A stretch of 64,000 nt of DNA, from positions 1 to 64,000 of the forward strand of contig JASLXG010000031.1 in assembly GCA_030740435.1 (NCBI GenBank), given 5' to 3'. A program made the position numbers and the translations under genes. Positions 7,202 through 17,289 of the stretch are shown piece by piece (position 1 is the first letter of the stretch; the number at the start of each line of letters is the position of its first letter). The stretch comes from Alphaproteobacteria bacterium (lineage in GTDB: Bacteria; Pseudomonadota; Alphaproteobacteria; UBA2966). The notes beneath the pieces were generated by a model, which saw nothing but the letters and a program-made list of their open reading frames with translations, did no database searches and was not told the DNA's origin.

Positions 7202-8716
7202 TCAATCCCGCGGCAATTGGTGTTTGAGCACCTTGCCGGTGGCGTTGTGCGGCAGCTCGTCCATGAAAAGTACCTGTTTGGGCACCTTGTAGCGGGCAAG
7301 CTGGCTGCGGCAGTGCTCGACGATGGCGCCTTCGTCCAGGTTGGCGCCCTCCTTCAGTACCACGCAGGCGCGGCCGACCTCGGCCCACTTGTCGTCCGGC
7401 ACGCCGATGACGGCGTTCTCGAAGACCCCGTCGAGCTGGTAGATGACGTTCTCCACCTCGACCGGATAGACGTTCTCGCCGCCCGAGATGAACATGTCCT
7501 TGGTGCGGTCGACGATGTAGTAGTAGCCGTCCTCGTCCTGGCGCGCCGCATCGCCGGTATGGAACCAGCCATCGCTGAAGAACTCATGGTTGGATTCGGC
7601 GCGGTTCCAGTAGCCCGGCGTCACCGTCGGCCCCTTGATCAAAAGCTCGCCGGTCTCGCCGGGTGCGACCTCGCGCACCTCCTCGTCGCAGATCTTGAGC
7701 CGCGTGTGCAGCGGCGGCAGGCCGGAAGAGCCGACTTTCTCCAGCGCCTTGTCGCCCGACAGCATGAGGCCCAGGGGCCCCGTCTCGGTCATGCCCCAGC
7801 CCTGCTGCAGCGTCATGCCCTTGGCGCCGTACTCCTCGATCAGGGCCAGCGGCGCCGCCGCGCCGCCGACGCCCAGGCAGATCACGTGGCTGAGATCGGC
7901 GGTGGCGAAGCCGGGCTCCTGGGCCATCATCAAGAAGTTCGTCGGCACCCCCAGCAAATGGGTCAGGTGGAGCTCCTTGTCCGAAAGGAGATCCAGGAAA
8001 TGGCCGGGATCGAAGGTGCGCATGACGACGTTGCAGCCGCCGGTGTGGAAGGCCGGATTGGCATAGACGTTGAGGCCGCCGGTGTGGAAGGTGGGCAGCA
8101 CCACCAGGTTCTTGGAATGCACCGTGATTTCCACCGTCATGGCGCAGTGGATGGCGTTGAACAGCGCCATTTGGTAGGTGATCATGGCGCCCTTGGGCCG
8201 GCCGGTGGTGCCCGAGGTGTACATCACCGTCCAGATGTCGGTGATATTCAGGTCAGGCGTCTGGTATTCTCCGGCCGCCGCCGCCAGGCCGGCCTCGTAG
8301 TCGCTGTCGCCGCCATTGGCCAGGCTGGCGATGCGCGGCAGGCCACAGAGCTTTTGCACTTCTGCCGCCTCCGCTGCGAACTCGAGGCCGTATATCAGCG
8401 CCTTGGGCGTGGCGTCGTTACAGATGAATTCCAACTCGGGCACCACCAGGCGCCAATTCAGCGGCAGGAAGATGGCGCCGATGCGGCGGCAGGCGAACTG
8501 GATCTCGAAGGCGTCGATGTCGTTGTGGCAGAGCACCGCGATGCGGTCGCCGACACCGATCTTCAGGCCGTGCTGCAGGTAAAGCGCCGCCCGATCGATG
8601 CGCCGGTCAAATTCGAGATAGCTCAGGCGGCGCTTGGAGGCCAAGTCGTGCACCGCCTCGCGACCCGGCGAATAACGGGCGTGGTGGGCGATCCAGTCCT
8701 CGGACGCGATGCTCAC
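7202..8716 (-). CDS. AMP-dependent acyl-CoA synthetase/ligase
   Basis: 504 aa, full length for class I adenylate-forming ligases. Visible motifs are the P-loop-like YTSGTTGRPKGAMITY (~residue 173), the A5-type GWGMTETGP, the A7/A8 region GWFHTGDAARQDEDGYYYIVDRTKDM with ISGGENVYPVEVE, and the C-terminal catalytic lysine in LPHNATGKVLKHQL. It should activate a carboxylic acid to its CoA thioester through an acyl-AMP; the acid cannot be read from the sequence. First gene of a likely two-gene operon with the FAD oxidoreductase. Confidence 0.9.
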   Translation of the reverse strand: MSIASEDWIAHHARYSPGREAVHDLASKRRLSYLEFDRRIDRAALYLQHGLKIGVGDRIAVLCHNDIDAFEIQFACRRIGAIFLPLNWRLVVPELEFICNDATPKALIYGLEFAAEAAEVQKLCGLPRIASLANGGDSDYEAGLAAAAGEYQTPDLNITDIWTVMYTSGTTGRPKGAMITYQMALFNAIHCAMTVEITVHSKNLVVLPTFHTGGLNVYANPAFHTGGCNVVMRTFDPGHFLDLLSDKELHLTHLLGVPTNFLMMAQEPGFATADLSHVICLGVGGAAAPLALIEEYGAKGMTLQQGWGMTETGPLGLMLSGDKALEKVGSSGLPPLHTRLKICDEEVREVAPGETGELLIKGPTVTPGYWNRAESNHEFFSDGWFHTGDAARQDEDGYYYIVDRTKDMFISGGENVYPVEVENVIYQLDGVFENAVIGVPDDKWAEVGRACVVLKEGANLDEGAIVEHCRSQLARYKVPKQVLFMDELPHNATGKVLKHQLPRD

Positions 8717-8842
8717 AAAAATTTCTCCCCAAATAAGGTTTACCCTATTGATGCATGGCCTGGATTATGGCGTCCAGGGCTTGGGCCGAAGGGGTCGGCG
8801 GCGCCCCTGCTGCGCTGACGGTTTCGTCGGATTTGGATCGCG

Positions 8843-10588
8843 CTAAGCGCCGCCCCGGCGGCCGCCGTAATCCGTTTCCTCGGTCCACCGCAGCAGCGCC
8901 GCGGCGTCCATGGGGCGGCTGATGAAGTAGCCCTGGGCCTCGGTGCACTGGAGGTTTTCCAAAAGCTTCCAGGTCTCGATGTCCTCGATGCCCTCGGCCA
9001 CTACCGAGAGCCCCAGGTTGCGCCCCAGATCGACGATCGAGCGCACGATTACGGCATCGTCGTTGATCTCACGCATATTGAGCACGAAGGACTTGTCGAC
9101 CTTGATCTCGCTGACCCGCAAGCGGCGGATGTAGGCCAGCGAGGAGTAGCCGGTGCCGAAGTCGTCGATCGAGATGCGCACCCCCATCTCGTGCAGCTTG
9201 TCGACGGTTTCGGTGGCCCGGGCGACATCGGAGATAATGGCGCTTTCGGTGATTTCCAGAACCAGTCCGCGGGCCGGCACGCGCCACTTTTCCAGCAAGC
9301 GCGCGATCTGTTCGGAAAAGCTGCGGTCATGCAGCGTTACCGGCGATAGATTGACCGAGACGGGAATGTCGAGGCCGATCTCGAGCCATTCGCGGTGCTG
9401 CTTGAGGGCGGCCTCGAGCACCCAGGCGGTCAGCGGCTCGATGATGCCGGTCTGCTCGGCCAGGGGAATGAAGACGTCGGGGGTGACCAGGCCGTGCTGG
9501 GGATGGTTCCAGCGCAATAAGGCCTCGACGCCGGCGATGCGCGGCGGCTTGAAGGTGACCTTGGGCTGGTAATTCAGCACCAGTTCGTTCTGGGTGATGG
9601 CATGGCGCAAATCGCCCGACAGCGAAAGCTGGCGCACGTGGGTTTCGTCGTCGTCGGCGACTTGGCCGTAATATACGGCATAGCCGGTGGCGTTGCGTTT
9701 GGCGGCGAACATGGCGGTGTCGGCGTGGCGCATCAGTGTCGAGGCGTCGTTGCCGTGGGTGGGGAAGACGGCGATGCCGATGCTGATGCCGGTGGCCAGG
9801 CGATGGCCCTGGATGGTCAAGGGATCCTTGAGCGCCTCGATGGCCTTCTCGGCCGCCTTGATGGCGCCTTCCCCGGTGGCGCCCGAGGGCAGCAATTCGG
9901 CAAATTCGTCACCGCCGATGCGGGCCAGGGTATCGGATTCACGCGTCACCACCAGCAGCCGTTTGGCCACCTCGGCCAGCAATTCGTCGCCCACGGCGTG
10001 GCCCAGCGTGGCGTTGACCTCGCGAAAGCCATTGAGATCCATCATCAGCACCGCCACCTGGCGGTTCTCCCGCTTGCTCAGCGCCACACCCTGATCCAGG
10101 CGATCGAGAAACAACGCCCGGTTGGGCAGCGCCGTGAGGGGGTCGTAGATCGAGAGACGTGTGAGCTTGGCTTCGGCCTCGGCCGCCTGCTTCTCGGCCC
10201 GCGAGGTGCGGATGGCGCCGAGCAGGCTGCGGCTCAGGCGGTCGGCCGAGATTTCGCTGGGTTTGAGGCAGTCGGCGGCGCCGGCCTCCAAAAGCTCGAT
10301 CATCATCGCTTCGGGGTGTTCGCCGTTGATCATGATGACCGGCCTGTCGACGCCGGCATGATAAAGCTCGCCCAGCGTGTCGACGCCGGCCTCGTGGGTC
10401 AGCCCGGTATCGAAAAAGGCGCAGTCGTAGGTGCCGCCGCTGAGCGCCGCCACCGCCAGTTCCCTGGCCTCGGCATCGTTGATGTCGAGGTCGAGCGTCG
10501 ATTCGGCCAGGGCGCGCTGCAAGGCATCGCGCTCGCTCGGTCGCGCTGCGGCAATCAGAATCTTCAGCGGTTCCACGGTCACGGCCAA
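8843..10588 (-). CDS. Receiver-GGDEF-EAL protein (c-di-GMP turnover)
   Basis: 581 aa. Residues ~5-125 resemble a response-regulator receiver, with a candidate phospho-acceptor Asp60 (CAFFD) and a C-terminal ...GAADCLKP segment. The GGDEF domain (~140-310) has an intact active site GGDEF at 225-229 and an upstream RESD that fits the RxxD inhibitory site. The EAL domain (~330-575) has E355-A-L, the [10 protein letters not shown] loop and the VVAEGIE segment, so both synthase and phosphodiesterase activities look possible. No membrane segment. The ~280 nt upstream carry an AT-rich patch near 10740-10800, probably the promoter. It faces the same way as the CHASE2 cyclase gene upstream but is separated from it by ~280 nt. 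Confidence 0.9.
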   Translation of the reverse strand: MAVTVEPLKILIAAARPSERDALQRALAESTLDLDINDAEARELAVAALSGGTYDCAFFDTGLTHEAGVDTLGELYHAGVDRPVIMINGEHPEAMMIELLEAGAADCLKPSEISADRLSRSLLGAIRTSRAEKQAAEAEAKLTRLSIYDPLTALPNRALFLDRLDQGVALSKRENRQVAVLMMDLNGFREVNATLGHAVGDELLAEVAKRLLVVTRESDTLARIGGDEFAELLPSGATGEGAIKAAEKAIEALKDPLTIQGHRLATGISIGIAVFPTHGNDASTLMRHADTAMFAAKRNATGYAVYYGQVADDDETHVRQLSLSGDLRHAITQNELVLNYQPKVTFKPPRIAGVEALLRWNHPQHGLVTPDVFIPLAEQTGIIEPLTAWVLEAALKQHREWLEIGLDIPVSVNLSPVTLHDRSFSEQIARLLEKWRVPARGLVLEITESAIISDVARATETVDKLHEMGVRISIDDFGTGYSSLAYIRRLRVSEIKVDKSFVLNMREINDDAVIVRSIVDLGRNLGLSVVAEGIEDIETWKLLENLQCTEAQGYFISRPMDAAALLRWTEETDYGGRRGGA

Positions 10589-10869
10589 TTCTTAGACGTT
10601 CGGCCGCTCGGTGTGAAAGGCCAGGATATGCGTTCGTGAGGCCATTCTGGCGTCACCTCAATCCTCCCAAGGATCGTCCTCGTCGTGGCAGCGGGCATCC
10701 TGGAACTCTAAATTCGGTCCTCTTGCGCGCCGACCGCCAATCTTATGCAATGTATAGGGGGGATGGTAAATAACTCTTTAACGGCCGCCGTGGCGGTTAA
10801 CCCGCCCTTGCTGCCGAATCGCCCGCCCTCAGCATAATCCAGGCGCCGGCCCGGTGCCAGTTCGCCCGC

Positions 10870-13098
10870 TTATTTCGAGGTGGCGACGAAGACGCCGTCC
10901 CAGTTGGGGTCAGGGGGCTCGGCCTCGTAGGCCGCGATGCGTTCTTCGTAGAGACCGTGCAGCACCTCGAATTCGTCGGCGCCGTCCAGGCGGCGGCATT
11001 CGGCCAGCGATTGCCGGGCGCGCTGCCACTGCTGGGCGCGGTAGCTGTGCAGCATCTCTTCGTGGCGCACTACCAGGGTGCGGAAGGCCGGATCGTCGAG
11101 TTTGCCGCGGTCGCCGACCAGGGAGAAGATGCGCACCGCCTCCTCCTTGCCTTTGACGGCGATGAGATCGAGCTCCAGCGTGGCGAAGTCGCGGGCCTCG
11201 ATCTGGGTTTGCTCGCCGATGACGATGCCGACGCCGTAGTTCTTGGACTGGCCCTCGAGCCTGGACGCCAAATTGACGGCATCGCCCAGCACCGAATAGT
11301 CGAAGCGCTGTTCGGCCCCCATGTTGCCGACGCAGCATTCGCCGGTGTTGAGGCCGATGCCGATGTTGATGGGAAAAAAGGGTTTCTGTTCGGCCTCGCG
11401 CTCGGCCTTGATCTCGGCGTTGAGGCTTTCCAGCCGCTCGAACATGGCGATCGCCGAGGCGCAGGCGTTGGCGACGTGTTCGCCGTCGTCCAGTGGCGCA
11501 TTCCAAAAGGCCATGATGCAGTCGCCCATGTACTTGTCGATGGTGCCGCGGCGCGAAAGAATCATGTCGGTCATGGGCGTGAGAAAGCGGTTGATCAGGT
11601 TGGTCAGGCCTTGGGGGTCGGTCTTGAACTGCTCGGAAATCGTGGTGAAGCCGCGGATGTCGGCGAACAGCAGCGTCATGTCGCGCATCTCGCCGCCCAG
11701 CATCAGGCGATCGGGGTCGGCGGCCAACTGCTCGACTAGGGCCGGCGAGAGATAGCGGCTGAAGGCGCCCCTAACCTGCTGGCGCTCGGCCTCGCTGCGC
11801 AGATAGTTGATGAGCGAGCCCGAGAGATAGATCAGCAGCACCACCAGCGAGGGTGAGACAGGATCGAGAAGCAGTTGGTAGTTGGCGAACATGAGCCACG
11901 AGGCCGTGATGGCGATGACGATGCCCATAACGGCGATCAGGGCGCACGACAACGCTCCCAGCCAGGGCAACAGGGCGATCAAGGCGCCGCCCAGCACGAT
12001 CAGAAAGACGATCTCCAGGCCATTGGCCCAGTCCGGCCGTTCGAGGAAGTAGCTGAGCACGATCTGCTCCAGCGCCGCGATGTGGACCAGGGCCCCGGCC
12101 TGGGCCGGATTGAGCGGTGTCGCCCGCAGATCCTTGAGGCCGGCGGCGCTGGTGCCGATCAGCACCAATTGCCCCTCGACCCGGCTCTTGTCGAAATCGT
12201 CGGCGAACACGGTCCAGACCGGCACCACCCGGTCGGGCACGTCCTTGGTGTAGTGCAGCCAGATGCGGCCGTTGGCGTCGGTGGGCACCACCAGGTCGCC
12301 GATCTTGACGTGGTTGAGGCCGGTCTTTTCGCCATAGGCGGTTTCGCCGCTGGCGCCCGAGGACTTGATGATGGTGGTGCGCGCGCCCTGCGCCACCCGC
12401 AGCAATTCGGCCGGCAGCGAGGGGTAGATCCGATCGCCCTTGCGGAACAGCAGCGGCACCCGCCGCACGATGCCGTCGGGCTCCGGCACCAACGTGAAGC
12501 TGCCGTTGCCCGCCGCCGCCTTCTCGATCGCCGCCAGGTTGGTCACGGCGCCCTGGTAGGCCGGCAGGAAGGGCTTGGGATCGTCGCCGGCCAGGGCGAA
12601 GCTGCCCTTGGCCAGGGGCTCGCCGCCGCCCTCTTCGGTGGTCAGCACGAAGCCCGTAACGACGTTGATCTGGGCCATGACCTGGGCCAGCATCGCGTCG
12701 TGGTCGGGTAAGCTTTCGGCCCGCTCACGCAGCGCCATGATTTCCGGTGTCTCGGGCCAGATCGGCAGCACGTTGGCGGGCGAGGTGCGGTCAGCCTCCG
12801 CGAAGACGATGTCGAAGGCAATGGCGACGGCGCCGGCGTTGGCCAAGCGGACCAGCAATTCGGCCACTTGAGTGCGCGGCCAGGGCCATTGGCCGAGGCG
12901 GCTCAGGCTTTCGTCGTCGAGGTCGATGAATTTCACCGGTGCCGGCTCATAGGGTCGCGGCTTGATGCGCTGGTAGATGTCGGAGACCTTGAGCTGGACC
13001 TCTTCCACCGGGCCGGGAAAAGTGCCGCGCACCAGGAGTGCCAGGCCCAAAATGGCCAGCGGTATCAGGATATGAAGCCAGGGCCGCAGCCGGTGCAT
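10870..13098 (-). CDS. CHASE2-domain class III adenylate/guanylate cyclase
   Basis: 742 aa. One N-terminal membrane segment (~8-24), an extracytoplasmic CHASE2 sensor domain (~30-345, including VKFIDLDDESLSRLGQWPW and LVLIGTSAAGLKDL), three C-terminal membrane segments (~358-435) and a cytosolic cyclase catalytic domain (~470-650). Metal-binding aspartates are D480 (FADIRGFT) and D526 (DKYMGDCIMAF); Lys522 beside the latter favours ATP as substrate. VLGDAVNLASRLEG is the usual transition-state region. The last ~90 residues form a helical tail. The ligand is unknown. The ~300-nt gap to the divergent rpiR gene is AT-rich just upstream of the start (13130-13190) and should hold the promoter. Confidence 0.92.
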   Translation of the reverse strand: MHRLRPWLHILIPLAILGLALLVRGTFPGPVEEVQLKVSDIYQRIKPRPYEPAPVKFIDLDDESLSRLGQWPWPRTQVAELLVRLANAGAVAIAFDIVFAEADRTSPANVLPIWPETPEIMALRERAESLPDHDAMLAQVMAQINVVTGFVLTTEEGGGEPLAKGSFALAGDDPKPFLPAYQGAVTNLAAIEKAAAGNGSFTLVPEPDGIVRRVPLLFRKGDRIYPSLPAELLRVAQGARTTIIKSSGASGETAYGEKTGLNHVKIGDLVVPTDANGRIWLHYTKDVPDRVVPVWTVFADDFDKSRVEGQLVLIGTSAAGLKDLRATPLNPAQAGALVHIAALEQIVLSYFLERPDWANGLEIVFLIVLGGALIALLPWLGALSCALIAVMGIVIAITASWLMFANYQLLLDPVSPSLVVLLIYLSGSLINYLRSEAERQQVRGAFSRYLSPALVEQLAADPDRLMLGGEMRDMTLLFADIRGFTTISEQFKTDPQGLTNLINRFLTPMTDMILSRRGTIDKYMGDCIMAFWNAPLDDGEHVANACASAIAMFERLESLNAEIKAEREAEQKPFFPINIGIGLNTGECCVGNMGAEQRFDYSVLGDAVNLASRLEGQSKNYGVGIVIGEQTQIEARDFATLELDLIAVKGKEEAVRIFSLVGDRGKLDDPAFRTLVVRHEEMLHSYRAQQWQRARQSLAECRRLDGADEFEVLHGLYEERIAAYEAEPPDPNWDGVFVATSK

Positions 13099-13402
13099 CG
13101 GCTTTGCCTACGTGTCATCGGGGGGGGATGTCAACCGCGCCTGAATCAAAAATTTCAAAATGACCGTGATTTGAATCATTTGTTGCATCGATGCCCTGGG
13201 GCGGCTATCGTGATCCTTCTTTGGAGGGTTGACGCGAGTTTCTGCCCGGGGGAAGCGAGGCGACGCAGCCCGGGGGGTCGGGAGCGTGGGCCACGGATCC
13301 GGCGCAACACCCGGATCCGCGGCCCGCACGCCCGGAAAACAACGCTTAGCGATCCGGTTGCCGAAAAAAACCGAAACCAGATGCTGCCCGGGGGGCATAG
13401 GA

Positions 13403-14305
13403 ATGGTTGAGTTGGTCCACGTGACCGAGCGTATCCAAGCCGAGTTTCCGCGCCTCTCGCCGCAGCTCAAGCGCGCCGCCCGATATGTTCTCGACAGCCC
13501 CGACGAGGTCGCCCTCAATTCCATGCGCGCCGTGGCCAAACGGGCCGACGTCCACCCCTCGGCCCTGGTCAGGCTGGCCAAGGAACTGGGCTTCAAAGGA
13601 TACGTGGCGCTGCGCGAGCCCTTCCGCGAGACGCTGCGCCGGCGCCCGGAACGCTATGCCGAACGGGCGCGCAACCTGCAGGCCCGGGGCGGCGGAGAGT
13701 TGGGCGAGCTCTATCGCGAACTGATCGTGGCCGGCAACGACAATATTGCCGGCACCTTCGCCGATTGCTCGCCCCAACGCCTGGCCAGGCTGGCGGCCAC
13801 CATGGAGGCGGCCGGCCACATCTACGTCGTGGGCATGCGCAAGTGCCTGCCCGTGGCCTTCTACATCCACTATGCCTGCCGCATGTTCCACCCCGGCGTC
13901 ACCCTGCTGGGCGGCTTTGCCGGAACCCTGGCCGACGAGCTTCGCGAACTGGGGCCCGACGATATGCTACTGGCCATCAGCTTCGACCCCTACACCCGCG
14001 AGACGGTGCGCACCGCCCGCCACGCGGCGGCGCTCGGCGCCACCGTGGTGGCCATCACCGACAGCCCGCTGTCGCCCCTGGCCGAAGTTGCGGCGGAGAC
14101 CCTGGTGGTGGCCAACGCCAGCCCCTCGTTCTTTCGCTCGCTGGTGGCAGCCATGGCACTGGCCGAGGCTATCGTCGCTTTTCTGCTGGCGCGGGGCGGT
14201 GATCAGGCCATCGCGACGCTGACCCAGACCGAGGCCCAGCTCGACGGCTTCGGCACCTACCAGCAGCGGCCCGAGCGCCAGGCGGCCGGGCGGCGGAGCC
14301 GCTGA
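13403..14305 (+). CDS. RpiR/MurR-family transcriptional regulator (HTH + SIS)
   Basis: 300 aa from ATG 13403; the frame is open upstream to 13229 but that part is Arg/Pro-rich and implausible. Residues ~5-80 are the RpiR helix-turn-helix (SPQLKRAARYVLDSPDEVALNSMRAVAKRADVHPSALVRLAKELGF), and ~125-260 a SIS sugar-phosphate-type domain (IYVVGMRKCLPVAFY...). Regulators of this family often control catabolic genes beside them. It overlaps the aminotransferase start as TGATG, so it is the first gene of that operon and probably regulates it. Confidence 0.9.
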   Translation: MVELVHVTERIQAEFPRLSPQLKRAARYVLDSPDEVALNSMRAVAKRADVHPSALVRLAKELGFKGYVALREPFRETLRRRPERYAERARNLQARGGGELGELYRELIVAGNDNIAGTFADCSPQRLARLAATMEAAGHIYVVGMRKCLPVAFYIHYACRMFHPGVTLLGGFAGTLADELRELGPDDMLLAISFDPYTRETVRTARHAAALGATVVAITDSPLSPLAEVAAETLVVANASPSFFRSLVAAMALAEAIVAFLLARGGDQAIATLTQTEAQLDGFGTYQQRPERQAAGRRSR

Positions 14306-15654
14306 TGGGCCACATCCTGCAACGCCAACTCGATGCCGAGCTGCCGGTGGCGGTGGCCGGCGATGGAGTCTACCTGATCGACGAGAGTGGCAAGCGCTAC
14401 CTCGACGCCTCGGCCGGGGCCGCGGTCTCGGCGCTGGGCCATTCCGACGCGCAAGTGCGCCGGGCCATCGTCGAGCAGGTCGAAAGCCTGGCCTTCGCCC
14501 ACACCTCGTTCTTCACCACCCGGGTGGCCGAGGAACTGGCCGAGCATTTGGCCCAAGCCGCGCCGACGGGGCTGGAGCAGGTGTTTTTCATCAGCGGCGG
14601 TTCCGAGGCCATCGAGGCGGCGCTCAAGCTCGCCCGCCAGTACTTCGTCGAACAGGGCCAGCCCCAGCGCCGCCACTTCATCGCCAGGCGCCAGAGCTAT
14701 CACGGCAATACGCTCGGCGCCCTGGCCGTCGGCGGCCACCCGGCGCGGCGTGCCATCTATGCGCCCTTGCTGATCGAAACCACCCACATCTCGCCTTGCT
14801 ACGCCTACCGTGGCCAGGACCCGGATGAAAGCGAGGAACAATACGGCCGGCGCCTGGCCGACGAGCTGGAGGCCGCCATCCAAAGCCTGGGGCCCGACAG
14901 CGTCACCGCCTTCGTGGCCGAGACGGTGGTCGGCTCGGCGCTTGGCGCGGTGCCGCCGGTGGCCGGCTATTTCCGTCGCATCCGCGAGGTCTGCGAGCGC
15001 TACGGCGTGCTGCTGATCCTCGACGAGGTGATGTGCGGCATGGGCCGCACGGGAACCCTCTTTGCCTGCGAGCAAGAGGGCGTGGTGCCCGACCTGGTGT
15101 GCGTCGCCAAGGGACTGGGGGCGGGCTACCAGCCGATCGGCGCGGTGATCGCCAGCCGGCACATATACGACGCCTTGCGCCAGGGCTCGGGCGCCCTGCA
15201 GCACGGCCACACCTACATCGGCCACCCCGTGGCCTGTGCCGCCGCCCTGGCCGTGCAACGCGCCATCGTCGAGCGCGATCTGCTGGCCAACGTGGTGGCC
15301 CAGGGCGAGCGTCTCGAGGCGGCGCTATACGAGCGTTTCGGCAACCACCCCCATGTCGGCGACATTCGCGGCCGCGGCCTCTTTCGGGCCATAGAGTTGG
15401 TCGCCGACCGCGAGACCAAGCGGCCCTTCGATGTGGCCGACAAACTGCACGCCCGCATCAAGGCCGAGGCCATGGCGGGTGGCCTGATCTGCTATCCGGC
15501 CGCCGGCTCGGCGACCGGCGAGGCCGGCGATCACGTGCTGCTGGCCCCGCCCTATATCATCCAGGCGGCCGAGATCGACGATATCGTCGAACGCCTGGGA
15601 GTTGCCGTCGACGCCTGCTTGGTCGACATCGGCGCTACAGGGAGGGCAGCCTGA
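14305..15654 (+). CDS. Class III pyridoxal-phosphate aminotransferase
   Basis: 449 aa. The layout is that of omega-amino-acid:pyruvate aminotransferases: [19 protein letters not shown] for phosphate binding, [24 protein letters not shown], and the PLP lysine in [20 protein letters not shown], followed by [17 protein letters not shown]. The amino donor is not known. Its operon partners (RpiR regulator, TAXI-type TRAP components, universal stress protein) suggest uptake and transamination of an organic amine or amino acid. It starts inside the rpiR stop (TGATG) and ends in TGATGA, which also starts the next small frame. Confidence 0.9.
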   Translation: MGHILQRQLDAELPVAVAGDGVYLIDESGKRYLDASAGAAVSALGHSDAQVRRAIVEQVESLAFAHTSFFTTRVAEELAEHLAQAAPTGLEQVFFISGGSEAIEAALKLARQYFVEQGQPQRRHFIARRQSYHGNTLGALAVGGHPARRAIYAPLLIETTHISPCYAYRGQDPDESEEQYGRRLADELEAAIQSLGPDSVTAFVAETVVGSALGAVPPVAGYFRRIREVCERYGVLLILDEVMCGMGRTGTLFACEQEGVVPDLVCVAKGLGAGYQPIGAVIASRHIYDALRQGSGALQHGHTYIGHPVACAAALAVQRAIVERDLLANVVAQGERLEAALYERFGNHPHVGDIRGRGLFRAIELVADRETKRPFDVADKLHARIKAEAMAGGLICYPAAGSATGEAGDHVLLAPPYIIQAAEIDDIVERLGVAVDACLVDIGATGRAA

Positions 15655-15815
15655 TGAAAATACCCCACATGTTTGGCCGCAGACCGACCGCCGCGACGGT
15701 CCTGGCCCACGACCACATCGGTTTCGCGGCGATCTCCAGCGGCCACAACGCGACAGCCGCAGAAAGCGAACGTTTCAACCCCGACCATCAGCAAATGGAG
15801 GACTGCACGTTATGA
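15654..15815 (+). CDS. Possible 53-residue small protein coupled to its neighbours
   Basis: The frame [18 protein letters not shown]... starts with an ATG that shares its A with the aminotransferase stop, and ends in TGA inside ATGA, whose ATG starts the TAXI binding protein. Both overlaps are those of translationally coupled genes. The product has no membrane segment and no recognised motif. The GGAGG that serves the next gene lies within it (near 15797). It may be a real small protein, a device for coupling, or chance. Confidence 0.35.
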   Translation: MKIPHMFGRRPTAATVLAHDHIGFAAISSGHNATAAESERFNPDHQQMEDCTL

Positions 15816-17275
15816 AGAAATTGGCTCTCACAACCGGTGCCGTGGCGTTCGCCGCGGCGCTCGGTCTCGGCGCCCTGGCGTCCGGCCCCGTCGCCGCCCA
15901 GGGCAACTTCATCACCATCGGCACCGGCGGTGTCACCGGCGTCTACTATCCTACCGGCGGCGCCATCTGCCGCCTGGTCAACAAGAAACGCAAAGAGCAC
16001 GGCATCCGCTGCTCGGTCGAGAGCACCGGCGGCTCGGTCTACAACCTCAACACCATCCGGGCCGGCGAGCTCGACATGGGCGTGGCGCAGTCGGACTGGT
16101 AGTACCACGCCTACAACGGCACCAGCAGATTCAAGGCGAAGGGGCCGTTCAAGGGCCTGCGGGCGGTCTTTTCCGTGCATCCCGAGCCCTTCACCGTGGT
16201 GGCCCGGGCCGATGCCGGCATCAAGACCTTCAACGACCTCAAGGGCAAGCGGGTCAACATCGGCAATCCCGGATCCGGCCAACGCGGCACCATGGAAGTG
16301 GTGATGGCGGCCCTGGGCTGGACCAAAAAGTCCTTTGCCCTGGCTTCCGAGCTCAAGTCGGCGGAACAGTCGCAGGCGCTTTGCGACAACAAGATCGACG
16401 CCATGGTGTTCACCGTGGGTCATCCCAGCGGCTCGATCAAGGAGGCCACCACGACCTGTGACAGCGTCATCGTCGAGGTCTCGGGGCCGGCCATCGAAAA
16501 GCTGGTCAACGACAACGACTACTACCGCCACGCCGTGGTTCCGGGCGGCATGTATCGCGGCAACGCCAACGACACCAAGACCTTCGGCGTCGGCGCCACC
16601 TTCGTCAGCTCGACCAATGCCCCGGCGGCCATCCGCACGGCGATTTTGCCGTTCCTCTTCATCTTCAACACCGAACTTCTGATGATCGGCATCGAAAACG
16701 CTTTCCATCTGGTGCTGACTATCGTCGTGGCGGTGGGGGCCATGCTGACTTTCGCGGCGGCCACCCAGGGTTTTTTTCTGGTCAAGTGCCGGTTGTGGGA
16801 GATTGCCGCCCTGCTGCTGGTCGCCTTCACCCTGTTCCGGCCCGGCTTTTGGTGGGACATGGTCTATCCGGCGCTGGAATCGGCGCCGGCCAAGGGCATC
16901 TACAAGATCGTCGAGGCGGTGCCGCCGGGCGGCCACATTCGCATCCGGGTGACCGGCGAGAACCTCGACGGCGACGCCGTGGACAAGACCGTGATGCTGC
17001 AGATCGACGCCGGCGCCGACGGCGCCGCCCGCCTGGCCGGAGCCGGCCTCGAACTGCGCCAGGAGGAGGGCAAGATGATCGTCGACAACGTCGTCTTCGG
17101 TAGCTCCGCCGAGCGCCAGAAGATCGATTTCGATTGGCAGATCGCCAGCGTCGAGCGCAAGGCCGATCGTCCGCCCAGGCAGCTCATGTACCTGCCGGCG
17201 CTGCTGCTCTTTGGGGCGGTGTTCGTGCTGCAGCGGCGGCGGCGCCAGGGCGGCGATGCCGGCGCCGCGGCCTAA
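15812..17275 (+). pseudogene. TAXI-family TRAP binding protein fused by deletion to the C-terminus of its permease, with an in-frame amber codon
   Basis: Start ATG 15812 (GGAGGA upstream), signal peptide to VAAQ. The TAXI domain follows: [29 protein letters not shown], then TAG at 16100-16102 (codon 97) where family members have Gln (SDWQYHAYNG), so CAG to TAG is likely. The frame stays intact after it. Near 16625 the TAXI sequence stops (FVSSTNAPA) and continues as the last membrane segments of a DctM-like permease (ILPFLFIFNTELLMIGI...) plus a DUF3394-type tail (RIRVTGENLDGDAVDKTV). The rest of TAXI and most of the permease are missing. A deletion between two adjacent genes explains this. 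Uptake by this locus is probably lost. Confidence 0.8.
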
Positions 17276-17289
17276 CCGGAGGGGACGTC

